Part shown: piece after piece, positions 37,201-40,127 of the stretch
How the letters are laid out: every line of letters begins with the position of its first letter
Numbering within the stretch: position 1 is the stretch's first letter
Origin: Acidobacteriota bacterium
GTDB taxonomy: Bacteria; Acidobacteriota; Holophagae; Acanthopleuribacterales; Acanthopleuribacteraceae
Length of the DNA: 42,748 bases
Reading direction: 5' to 3'
NCBI GenBank assembly: GCA_030066195.1
Contig: JASJCB010000092.1
Location: 1 to 42,748 of the forward strand
Translations under genes and position numbers: made by a program
The notes under the pieces: generated by a model
Told to the model about the DNA's origin: nothing
What the model saw: the letters and a program-made list of their open reading frames with translations, nothing else
Databases searched by the model: none

Positions 37201-39443
37201 TTGGGCCATTCGACCGGGTTGGTCTGCACCACGCTGTCGAGCGTAAACGCCTTGGGCGCAACCGGGGCGCCGGTCAGGATTTCCGGCAGCTTGCCTGACT
37301 GGGCCACGCTGAGGCTGTCTTTATCGATAAAATCCAGCTTCAGACTGCCGCTCGGGTTCCAGGCGCCGCCGCTATAGGCAAACCGCCCGCCGGGACCGTC
37401 GTACATGACGGCCGCCTGAATATTGGAGCCGCCCAGGGTCAACTTGGGCGCGGTTTCGGCATCCGACAGCCAAACCAGGTAACGATCGATTCCCATGGGC
37501 AGCACCTGGCCGAAAGGCACGCCGTGCAGGCCCAACTGTGTGGCGTAGTTGCCGTTGTGCTCCAGTGTGACCTGTAGAGAACTACCTTCGACCACGGCCA
37601 GAAAGAGATTGGGCACATCTTCCAGGAGTTCAGCCATGGCGGCAATGATCTGCTCGCCGGAAAGACCGGTGAACACACTGTCCAACCAGGCGCCGAAATG
37701 AGCGTCTACGCCCAGGTCGTCTTCCAACAACTTACGGCGCAGGCTGTCGGTGACGGGATCGCCCAACGAACGCACCCAGGAGGCGTAGATATGCACGGCC
37801 GTCTCGCGCTCGCTGATGCCCAGGTCCATCATACGGGCCGCCTTGGCCCAGTCCCGGTTCAAGCGGCCGCGCACGCCGTTGGCGGGCTTCACGTAACCCG
37901 CGGGCAACTCGTCCTCGCGCATCATCCCGAAGTCCAGCAACTTCTTGGCGTAGCGCCGTAACTGGGTCACCAACTCGGACGGTAGGTTGTCGTCGAATGA
38001 TTGCGGGAACTTGACCACATAGGGCGTCAAGCGCTCGCCGCTTTCACCGATGCCCACGCGCAGGTGCAGGTTGCCCTCTACCTCGCCTTCTATCTTGAAG
38101 TAGCTGGCCACCACCTCGCCGCTGATCTCGGCGCGCATATTGTACGTGGCGCGTTTGGTCTCGCCGGGCGCAATATTGCCGATCGATTGCACCTGGCTGG
38201 AACCGTCGAGGGTGGTGCCGATGAGCGCGGCGGCAGGCAGGGAGACATTGACATTCTCCAGAACGGTGCTGCCGGTGTTATTGAAGTCCAGGTGGATCTG
38301 GTAAGCGTCGCCCTCGGCCACGGTATCGGGGTGTTCCATGGTAATGGTGTATTCATCGGGACGCACCAACACACGGCCCTGGCTTTGGGAATGAAGCTTG
38401 ACGGTGCCCTGGGGCAACTGGATTTCACCGCTGATGACGGCCTTGACCGTATACAGCCCGGAAATTTCGCCGCGAACCAGGTACTCCACGCTGCCTTCTT
38501 CACCGGGGTCCAGGGTGTTGCTGTCGTCGGCCGTGCCTACCAGGCGGTCCTCGCCCGCATTCACCACGTCGCGAACCTGGGGGCCGTCCAGGGTGATGGG
38601 CAGGCCGAAATCGCCGGGCGAGGGCAACAACAGCTCCGCCTTCAGCCGGGTCACATGGGCTTGCGTACCTTGCGGCGACACGTTGGCCACCACGGCGGTA
38701 ACCGAGAATTGCTTTTTCAGATAACTCATATCGCCGGGAATCAACAACAGGCTGAAGACATCGTATCTCGGCGCACTTTCCTTGACATTGCGATCGGGAC
38801 TGTATTCATCGGGCAGGGGCTCCAGTTCGAACATGGGCACGACTTTAACGGGCGGCTGAAAGGGGTCTTCGATCAAGATGGGTTCAAAGCTGGATTCACT
38901 GGTGCGAGGCACGGCCAGGGATACTTCGATGTCATGCTCGCGAGCGCCCATCACCAACGCCAACTGAAAAGAGAGCGTGCGGTAATCCTTGTCGCTGAAC
39001 AGGTAACCGCGAGCTTCCAATTCCTTCTGCCCCAGCTCGGTGACTTGAACCGAGGTCACCAGGATTTCGGGAATGACCTCGATCATCGCCTGATCGGGCA
39101 GGCCGAAGGCTACTACTTTGCCGTCTCTCACCAGGCGAATACCGGTCAGGTAATAATCGCCTTCCTTGTTCAGGTCTGCCGCCGCCACGGTCATGGCCCG
39201 ACCGGAGGCGGACGCCGTGATGGTTTTGGGCGCACTGAGCCCGGGACCGATCAACTCGGCCTCAAAGGTCATACCGGCGGTCAGGGGCCCGCGATAATCC
39301 AAATGAAAGACCAGATCGTCGACGGAGTTACCCAGGATAAAGGTCTGTTCGACGGGCTCCACGGACAGGGAGAACCGTTGGACGTCGAACACGGCTTCCG
39401 GAGTCTGGAACGCAAAAGCCAGCGACAGCAGCAGAGTGAGCAT
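16281..39443 (-). CDS. Giant secreted multidomain adhesin/scaffold-like protein (7,720 aa)
   Basis: One uninterrupted 23.2-kb frame. ATG 39443 has GAGAGG (39451-39456) at 7 nt and gives the signal peptide MLTLLLSLAFAFQ; an upstream TTG at 39494 lacks a binding site. Order of domains: an N-terminal beta-rich region with an all-helical island (about 488-612) and a Big_5 domain (about 732-838); about 20 carboxypeptidase-regulatory-like repeats (about 838-2752); Ig-like domains (about 2828-3132); glycine-rich solenoid modules (about 3132-4655); Ig, two carbohydrate-binding-like and one CARDB domain (about 4667-5210); seven LamG-like domains with interleaved FnIII (about 5215-7432); and a final glycine-rich module (about 7432-7720). 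No sortase, autotransporter barrel or type 9 sorting tail is visible. The stop overlaps the RHS toxin start (ATGA). The likely role is cell-surface or matrix binding, possibly positioning the toxin; this is inference from domains and coupling. Confidence 0.93.
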   Translation of the reverse strand: MLTLLLSLAFAFQTPEAVFDVQRFSLSVEPVEQTFILGNSVDDLVFHLDYRGPLTAGMTFEAELIGPGLSAPKTITASASGRAMTVAAADLNKEGDYYLTGIRLVRDGKVVAFGLPDQAMIEVIPEILVTSVQVTELGQKELEARGYLFSDKDYRTLSFQLALVMGAREHDIEVSLAVPRTSESSFEPILIEDPFQPPVKVVPMFELEPLPDEYSPDRNVKESAPRYDVFSLLLIPGDMSYLKKQFSVTAVVANVSPQGTQAHVTRLKAELLLPSPGDFGLPITLDGPQVRDVVNAGEDRLVGTADDSNTLDPGEEGSVEYLVRGEISGLYTVKAVISGEIQLPQGTVKLHSQSQGRVLVRPDEYTITMEHPDTVAEGDAYQIHLDFNNTGSTVLENVNVSLPAAALIGTTLDGSSQVQSIGNIAPGETKRATYNMRAEISGEVVASYFKIEGEVEGNLHLRVGIGESGERLTPYVVKFPQSFDDNLPSELVTQLRRYAKKLLDFGMMREDELPAGYVKPANGVRGRLNRDWAKAARMMDLGISERETAVHIYASWVRSLGDPVTDSLRRKLLEDDLGVDAHFGAWLDSVFTGLSGEQIIAAMAELLEDVPNLFLAVVEGSSLQVTLEHNGNYATQLGLHGVPFGQVLPMGIDRYLVWLSDAETAPKLTLGGSNIQAAVMYDGPGGRFAYSGGAWNPSGSLKLDFIDKDSLSVAQSGKLPEILTGAPVAPKAFTLDSVVQTNPVEWPKADRYGRTVLLLFSKAIDLNSLDPLEERFLINGKPVVAVTTELDGRIVVASAAMPLGPYKPVTYDLGEITARDGQTIAAQQGTVTTSSFFTGVSVAGRVVDHAGSDLSQARVFLYQSGYWELESNGVNDPRLDFPLGSNHHFKIFDETTLSPDGSYGFDFVSDPALGFKIGVLLGDGRYQERMYFPRGVSQEVQADFAFVYMGGVEGYVYDDNGNPIAGAPIYLVNQYNPLSAALTYTDMAGYYSAANIEVGYIQVKSRQGDNIGWGSGYLTAADSPVRIDVVIDNPVASFAGKVEYQDVAGNPTPIEGAFVGVLMNETFESFANEMSYGISHTVGVRTEADGTYNLDNIPPGQGRLVVYHPAYSLQELSVQLVEGVNPDQNITYSFAEFEGGAVTGFVQDSSGNPLSGARVSGNSMVVYTGANGGFTLDGIPLGRDVIISAESADGSASGSASVYLDLANRTYSGLLISLYQPTIVSGTLTNAAGEPMAYYPIAKHIEVSGAAKADARSKNGYDCQPFAYTDEYGNWSAELEWEPDTLYAFAAINSPRLAEVRDVFIDPADPQPVHIIQRATAPVSVQLLDAAGNPVVGEVQLTQEVGDPDCNWWGLRTQRKLTLLTDYEGRAHFTFVNTGPITLTGNSILLGQATNPPITLTEAGLSMPIQFDQKDLGSILGQVYNVNGIDLAPAGTKVYAYVGVRTFLNGPDSMSAVTEVNEQGGFIFDGLVETGASHKVHLIFYNETENLFAEAHVNMHGSLVYRQDVQLKRRSTVRTRVINSDGSPADFATVRLDYRDVTMSSGANGWAATMTKAGGTHQVTPSQPYHDFENVPSGPIRLYAVGPNGLIGMREYAAPVDGGLVDVTIRLEAPSNIRGIFLDHLDAPIVDAEVQLRRGNELLESLLTGNSGDDSGKFAFLEMPMRSYNLRGTDPLTGHRAHAEVRTSPFQPDVFVNLKLDPVIDLEGVLTDGNGAPVVGAMVSLTHRDFALPLLTGTDINGRYRFDQLRAGEYSLVATKRGINGNAAASVDLLGQTGDTITQDLGFERTLDMTVKVLQVDGTPAARVLVQVHTRRYGQHMSFTDDQGEMRLLQMPLDEYKVEVEDPATLAKAFATWRLTDSEPDQTERTVRFPGYGSIVGSVLDQLGNPLGEAVSVSFSHASQSAWSYTTERTVNTDIDGFFRIGRLPLDTPITLKAYNPITFEWDETRVTLTDHLEEQEASLTFRPSTSVSGTVTFSDGTPAANARVRISDPVPFEVRTDAQGAYTMNSVPTGEIELRAFEDRGYREGKKVITINVPLNGILVPVVNQDIVLEGIGAIDGMVRYIDGSPVTGGQVTAYDKDTGRRVKSTAIYADGSFHFLNMPLDSYELLAYDRKYGRETDRVDAVLATDGAMITPELQMPVDYTISGQVLDALGAPVVDAVVEVWYFKGSGYRRLYSAATNDQGYYQVSRVFPGQYRLEAYTRDKLYSVNRTLLLDSDKPGTDLLLEPRAWILGTVYDQAGLPFNGGTVTVTQNGVAFKATVEPDGEYYIDGLRPGAYDMDVSVAGGWVRYQDNGFLAEGQNSIPVETGPTVSLSGQAFFNSVNGGGFSAYLVNDQGIRRPLTLDASGQFTMSFIPAGMPVKLAMSRMPYSRTVVLGAYHQDTTLAEAYTLDSTPPVITHLDTLPATVYAPYTFNFQVVDSEPDSWIDPNGTRVWLNGKDVTAHFTTTGTTISGGFTTFPVGTVRGDNYLKVRAYNHSRAIAEQTIIFNADQNGTHMVVRLKHNNSYVDGSVRVNGEVKPVTATQGAVYESLPLGPLDVVGYNDNYGYRRNITVNNNEFTQYVTLDLEEYADYVGRVLDPDGQPAAGYPVHLVYYSDVFTETTDAAGNFSFDYMELRQHDFFVDHNNLYVFEDLPKPIHNKQVIVIGDVTLQGRGTVTGTVYDSDGITPMPNLTVTLQYEDEGRYLPDQTTVTDASGYYSLADVWTYPFVVSAYDPVIKRGGSAEDRINFPGQILTKDLTLSPTGTITGILLDPTDQPAAGETVTFEHLGGSWYREVATDANGQFSVEDAPRSHIRVAAVTQNQDWLVEDVNLSYSPDQNRTLRLKANALPTIDTDGLATVWDPDHPYSARVQLRDDYALDYVQIDFSGVYTDSVTYDLGGYRTRAKTYEVSPQPTLAEGPMTITVTVADKLGAVRQESVLVDVRFDADGPTIAFAGPAEGAIYNEGDPVTVEVTLTDPSGVNRAEFYLGDELLGTDNSSPFQLHTFAPDVAVAQDISYTIRAYDQVGFQSTAQRTIHVLPVTTTDAPDVNLISPVSGIVAPISMDETELHLPLVAELSDAEGLSYYEWRVNGEVVFAGNLYGKQIPQNLTYTIPENQRNAGRLDLSLTVRELGGLETVVETQVFDIQGTVLTSNLELPNWDTSSYDGQSLILVGGTHTIDGEHQFTDLVLVNGAVLTQTDSTSFDEVIASTKIKVDNHLALHHGTRVDVRDKGYHYDPVDVERSIGSFAGLGRNRTDERRTYGSPFRPVLPGAWGGGGAIKLEAADMWIVGDIDASIKPVGNHTDKTGGSIWVIADRFHGKGSLIASGRIVGDPFEYIHHGSGGRIAIYGDFQGHVEAYGGSTAGAGTIYRRIPDVTKLDGYLDVLEIANKPGSAVGNSTPIPALIDMEVGVDVNGNTIMEGGQPVAVLDVADPNLLTPGSYIGHHISKAGEYETSAPVAEQNLTQLRSAPGESFGSFVAGDRIEVNYKLDEIRVYDGGNYHMFGRAPTEKLTVENAGLSTSGPDADMSTADVTFTGNITLDGNFSWGRLTLDDTVTFTLTGDSKANDLDVLSGVHTLNGSVTAANTINIAAGATLQTPYRLRSSSLKLHASHITLDGLVKSTDTGTESGAIGSGHGGLPGGDHRSGQTYGSLYYPTTYGNADYYTSYAGGHITMSFDRLDLNGTVDVRGLDWRGSAGSILLDGNPGSVLAGGGVLDASVIVDQKDGGGGRIAVLVHDITGFTGQTHVQGTANPWYAAAGAGTVYFQTFDWPLGKLLVDNAGRVTYDGSTLLPGLGTRTADTTTGDGPVITGSNFPNSLKGLYVAVDGYDPVRIASNTSTELYAEEGQNFPPLAAGDTYAGLHKLNVLEVRGEASFYSPDPIELTEPALVTGGADIGGTVVDQPAAPAVYDNTTVTLIDPNITSLTLNNNAIATAEVPLNLESLTLSGGSQLIYKDTVNSGAVLVDGSQLHSSTKQGQAFTATSVTLTNGSVWTVADRVGSTPWILSAHISGALSIDATSTVTTTGENKRGTAHTPWSGSNYATPSHGGFGQYKAHAYGNNYPVQGSFADPKLYGGENGGGVIHITADTVTNEGSIIADGFEGPGGSIQLRVNNLTGAGLVSAMGGDATYGEAGGRIAVYYNLDDSFRNTMTFRMERALAETFGSYSYGGSGTLFLKGSAQTHGELIVDAKFDQMGDAPENFNMDAHERMTGITGPAQLALSIADDDADPTVIRELSWTNLPPGLAGLYARFDDGGTPRFVQITDNTFNSITLAEPVSNLVASGTVIDLVLRLDRLTLENGAQLHFKGIIETDELVRSGDDLNSVWCRDLVTPDATFVVANERLRLRMTEPDWSTVDVQVNNADLFMDMPVTIRDLAMVNSTMTHSYINRWTIEKGYVDITARHVTLDADSAFNVDNKVDLKAPNGSDNPHGGYSDGITKVYGSVLRPATYGPAYGGGRIELKAETISGGRYTADVAAPRVNGNGSGGSVWLEATTITGNILATADSYDGGRVALIGNLSGATYEAHAYTLDNRDPQAPGSVFVKDASQAYGTLSFPQEPGRTTADHALIPTIPLTTLDPNFTATYDLGAHTSQLSLPNLSFVLSDVNALYSIVADYTGYELVVNGDTVNTYPVTANEMSGDEAVFTVTGDLSTLMQGDQIQLALRLDAIDFCADCTVGPDHLLLLDDNDPWLESFAVAPLYDGKLMENEPLTVSLRADDHVEVATVAVTFNGTTLNASGEGPHDFVFHAPATGAVETPYTISVTVTDTTGNTFVHEPIYTAAPAPEPAYEVQFITNTGAETGLDGWVIASGSWWSRTGENYSMTPFEGDKLFMGELYNGATEIYREIDVTAYRESIDTGSQSFLAEVMTAGYNSQDRMAIAVDYLDKNRALISSFQTDWVSSYRVWVPIKQHVIPPLGTRHLRLRLISFRGENQTTRTFFDAVSLVAEPRLTTTDHDLEIGTIIAPANVFITQGFDMVIPVHNPSPHTETDVGVHAYDDTTGLQWSTTIPSLGPGETVDVVFTYAQWDDQEGVHSFRAVVDTVTGETDSADNTVTFPIEFTRPTPVVNSNLLVNGNFDDPPQVGWTTVSGNVTQETASIYATAIDGDTFAGLGTGAAAYQQVNVSAFSAAIDAGTQRFGYMGYLATATSNDYGSMAIEFLDADFNSLGISSSDSYGSSLSSLDWHYVAYQASAPAGTRAVRLHLYANLSSTPNGAYFDALYLAGLSGAQTPPAPLVYYRLDADDIAGGQVMDSMGLQNGVIGAADSQPGIIGDALHDNGGIQVAAQPAFDFPGNRLSFQMWLNADAYDNLNPQLMGKAGVFRFYRSANEGRYVFEVTDALDQSTVSVTSPGDLGQNKWHHLVGVYDGAELILYYNGQPFAHAPFTGNMDTAISDLWVGDINHFQGSVDEVGLWNVALTPDHVIELHRLGREGAGYGLFDALPPVPGQGVAGPLYLGKLDSGQSFQAEITVDDQYPDYVTADFNGQSATVNAPGPYQFNFTAPAPATVDEVHTVTFTAYDQSGNSSTATLDVTVRPADTENPVATVVSPVDGSSIDAGVPVEVTIAGADNQAVRRISATFNGSTREEIFTDAETGPNKQAVFNWLVPSEQGISYTLDVTVEDRSGNLGTTSATYTSSTGQMVMPTAHWTFDNQDLVDGSPRDVIGNFNAHYKTAQTGNASYLTSGQSFRFRYNNQMVSVDGHPDLEFGNQMTVATWVKFDSFNIYGIVTYGDSAATGGADGEAWTLLTRPNGTVTFRVNNGQEIEMTGLSVNTWYHVAASFDSGNIKLYLNGAEVANGTVAETTIPVVPNSYLVFGNHHPWTQNHFAGYMDQVLLWDQAVPPSTINQIYQSWVDQAPVDLRAPEPITNPTVTDETTDGFTLSWSASPNLQGDLFGYRVYLDGTEVAVTDAVTTSYSFTGLQPFTEYLLEVAPMDAGDRVGQKTAITGITAALDQSWLPQPRAWYTMDNADGSTDAQQRHNSNYRSNTTGTGGIVNQSNRWTSSSHRFEVPDDPSLIDGNQFSMSFWYHATDIQTRGILGYGTASNEMLGVHQNNHANGRFLALSVDGTELKTGRKWARDGRLTQVLSTNRWHHVAFTIDGNLATLYFNGDKVVETTLPIASIQPVIDGWLSLGHRPRYTQNFYGYLDEVMIWNQALGSGAVRAIYQKNAAGQNFDMRPPEVPTSLKARPGNQELLLSWTTPTATAAEVAHFLLSVNDGPEIQIAANQTGYTLTGLLDDTVYDLSLVSVDALGNRSVAAQTITATLPATHAEIPKPYHYYSLDNGRHSSGKAYDLMYRQHANYASVTTGQGGMAGQSFRWTSSSHRVEVPDTGSMLPTDKFSVALWARMSNFSNRSLITHGNGSAETFAVVARNTGQGNYVRLIMTPTLLDYGATMGGNNRVARQLSANRWYHIALVYDTGQLRFYVDGRRVGEAAATPQNLEDVWLSFGRRPSTNWSFSGYQDEIGLWHEALDDASVALIYQSGLHGNSIDLTPPEWVSNLQASTTADSATISWTHSADSLGDLDHYRLEFEGKAPVTVLKTSNSATVNGLLPLTRYNFKVFAVDSSGNEAEGRSGDCLTLPAGHHGLPAPEAYYTFDNADISSAKPLDVMGRHHANYGTATTGQSGVIDKSFRFTSSSHKVEVPDMNGLVSGDKVTMVTWIKAQDFSNRNVFAHGNSSANSFLINAINSGGYQFEVEVNGTKLKHGALMGGNGVLVSQLNTYQWYQLAFVYDLGNLSMYLDGKLVGQTTANLQIAVNAWLVMTAKPTSGYFYGYLDETILWNHALTETQIGLLYQTWNQGQPLDIRPPENISNPKVEADTNQLTLEWTHSANTHGDLDHYRVVFEGQADQQVPAIQASLNVTGLLPLTSYDYTIYSVDALGNESNGVNGIAVTLPDTPAQFTRPEAWYTYEDADRNGSLAYDRMDTHDAYYGSLSTGQSGMVGKSFRLTSSSHKLRIHNDPSLIGSQAMTYASWFRASNFSNRNHVMLGNDSSEVFNLSLQNSSGDHIRLEIGAGNQLTAGSIWGHNNRLVSDMYDTWYHVAFTYDQGTVKLYLNGRKVNEASWAVDLLTAPADSYLGFGRRENPTRYSSTYLDETVLWPEALTEEQIGLLHQLGRKGYDFDGPQLDLQPPEVPTSLSVVPATDGITLNWTASVDSFGDLSEYRLYLDGAHVADVLPGVSSYLFPTLTADTTYTLGISSRDTSLNESRIVTLKAATLDPAGIADPVAYWTFDTADKAGNEHQDLVGVNDTSYTVANSATGKVGEAIRIDSSSYESRVDAPVLNLTDKLTVSAWIRPVNITNNGGYITLGSETQDVFSLIFVNDASNGHRFGFQTNKVTDLQIIRTDQHTAGDGTVLKQIDIHKWYHVAAIFDQGQASLYLNGELQETATWNLAALPVAVDPKLYFGRYHVGTDIKAYNYLDETAIWNSALTPEDVLVLYHRGVRGERLNSQPAAKDNVVAGEDYDYLVLEDGHYRFTGLDTEKSLWLYNAVLEVEDHLRAADIHLMEGSVITHKPLDRHEDSPVIEADLIEIDTTSRIDFDGLAGLPDDLPDVSPLYPNRAGRGDRAGGAVSLKSCLLILDGAVSARGLDGDGGSILIETDMISGSGVIDVSADNGAGGRVAVHANNALSFEGRVITGSERPGSVVFEQHGDTLQQGTRYPFKQDEAVPIEQLSFSLDVPIEPRKGKDGYTIEVDFDPQAYLGLWYHYDGKYYRVREIRQTTSERRRLYLQEPGR
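16293..16297 (-). promoter_or_regulatory. Ribosome binding site for the RHS toxin, inside the adhesin gene
   Basis: AGGAG lies 8 nt before ATG 16284 and within the last codons of the upstream gene. With the ATGA overlap it supports termination-reinitiation coupling. A second AGGAG at 16238-16242 precedes GTG 16230, so two starts are possible. Confidence 0.6.
17150..23800 (-). other. Array of seven LamG-like domains alternating with FnIII/Ig domains
   Basis: Each LamG-like domain opens with an (A/Y)(W/Y)Y(T/S)xD block, contains TGQSG or similar and ends with hxGYLDExxLWxxAL. The starts are near 23790, 22560, 21620, 20680, 19730, 18785 and 17830. Copies 3-6 share almost the same core (TSSSHxxEVPD) and each is followed by an FnIII domain (LDHYRLxFEG, LLPLTxYxxxxxxVDxLGN). 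The near-identity indicates fairly recent internal duplication. LamG-like domains commonly bind glycans or matrix proteins. Confidence 0.85.
25480..30050 (-). other. Four glycine-rich beta-solenoid modules
   Basis: Each module repeats the order TYGSxxxPxxYG, GGGxIxLxA, G-I-x-A-x-G, GGSI(W/x)(V/L), G-x-G-x-I-x-A-x-G, GGGRIAVY, GTVYxx. Modules are centred near 29500, 28400, 27200 and 26000. A fifth, degenerate copy is at the C-terminus (about 16550-17050). The regular Gly turns and short hydrophobic strands suggest stacked beta-helix rungs. Confidence 0.7.
31188..36932 (-). other. Array of about 20 carboxypeptidase-regulatory-like repeats
   Basis: Roughly 95-residue units start with (h)xGxVxDxxGxPhxGAxVxh and end with DGxYxhxxhPxGxYxhxA. 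Examples are GYVYDDNGNPIAGAPIYLV, GVLTDGNGAPVVGAMVSL and GTVYDQAGLPFNGGTVTV. Such transthyretin-like sandwiches form long rods in surface proteins. Confidence 0.85.
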
Positions 39444-39730
39444 GGGATCGCCTCTCAGATAAAATCTTGACCTGAACAAATAGAAGAAGGACAAGCTGAT
39501 GTTTTAATCAGGCGATCTCCATTGATCTCGTTCGTAAATAGGAAAACGATACGGGCACAACGAACGCCTGTGTACTTGCACTGTATAGACTACCGAACTT
39601 TGTACGAGGCTGTAAACCATTTTTATGTGATTTAACGTAAAACCTTGGCCCGTGGTAATTTTGCCTGATGCCGGCATGAGCCGAAGAAACAACAATTGTC
39701 ATGCCCCACCGGCAAACAGACCGCGGAGGC

Positions 39731-39987
39731 CGGCAACACACCCCGGAGACCATGATAAAACAAGCAATGAGGTATTCCCGGGAGCGCCCGCGTCTCGCGG
39801 GCTGCAAACCGTTCATTTCGCCATGGCGAAATTAGGCGGTTCGCTCCAGCGGGTTAAAAAGAACATCCGAAAAGCCATAACAATTCGCGCTTGCTCCTTC
39901 GTCGCTTCGCTTGCAGCCGGCGGGACGCCGGCGCTCCCGGGAATACCTCATTGCTTGTTTTATCATGGTCTCCGGCACGTATTGCCG
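39731..39987. repeat. Inverted pair of an interspersed repeat element
   Basis: The arms 39743-39788 and 39930-39975 are perfect 46-bp reverse complements (starting CCGGAGACCATGATAAAAC). Similarity continues inward to 39807/39911, with three mismatches in 19 bp including the GCGCCGGCGTCCCGCC-type core and CTGCAA. It also continues outward, imperfectly, across CGGCAA to about 39731/39987. The loop contains an 18-bp perfect palindrome centred on CCATGG (39815-39832). The two copies look like a dispersed non-coding repeat inserted head-to-head; RNA from either strand could fold into a very long hairpin. Confidence 0.85.
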
Positions 39988-40070
39988 TCCTCCACGGGCA
40001 TGGCTCCTAAAACCCCACCCACACCAAATTTCCCTGAGCCGATCCACCCCACCAAATCCGCATGGTTTTA

Positions 40071-40099
40071 TAGACAAGCCCGCTTCGCTCCAGTATGCT
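40071..40099 (+). promoter_or_regulatory. Possible promoter of the TIR-STAND gene
   Basis: TAGACA (40071-40076, 5/6 to TTGACA) and TATGCT (40094-40099, 4/6 to TATAAT) are 17 nt apart. The implied transcription start near 40106 leaves a short leader with GGAG (40116-40119) 8 nt before ATG 40128. This also argues against the in-frame ATG at 40095, which would lie inside the -10. Confidence 0.4.
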
Positions 40100-40127
40100 G
40101 AACCCAAACCAACCCGGAGCCCGCCTC

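Larger units (their letters stand above)
39444..40127. other. Divergent intergenic region between the operon and the TIR gene
   Basis: This holds the upstream region of the giant operon (39444-39700), the inverted repeat element and the TIR promoter region. A 7-bp inverted repeat CGTTCGT/ACGAACG (39529-39535 and 39560-39566) could be an operator. ATGCCGGCAT is a palindrome at about 39668-39677. I could not identify a convincing promoter for the giant operon, and no coding gene is supported here. Confidence 0.5.

Noticed and set aside
39444..39494. TTG start at 39494 extending the giant protein by 17 residues
   Set aside because: There is no ribosome binding site before it, whereas ATG 39443 has GAGAGG at 7 nt and begins a compact signal peptide.
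39652..40107. Overlapping frames on both strands within the inverted repeat, containing the shared peptide REYLIACFIMVSG
   Set aside because: The shared peptide arises because both arms are the same repeat read in opposite directions; neither frame has a start context or protein-like composition.
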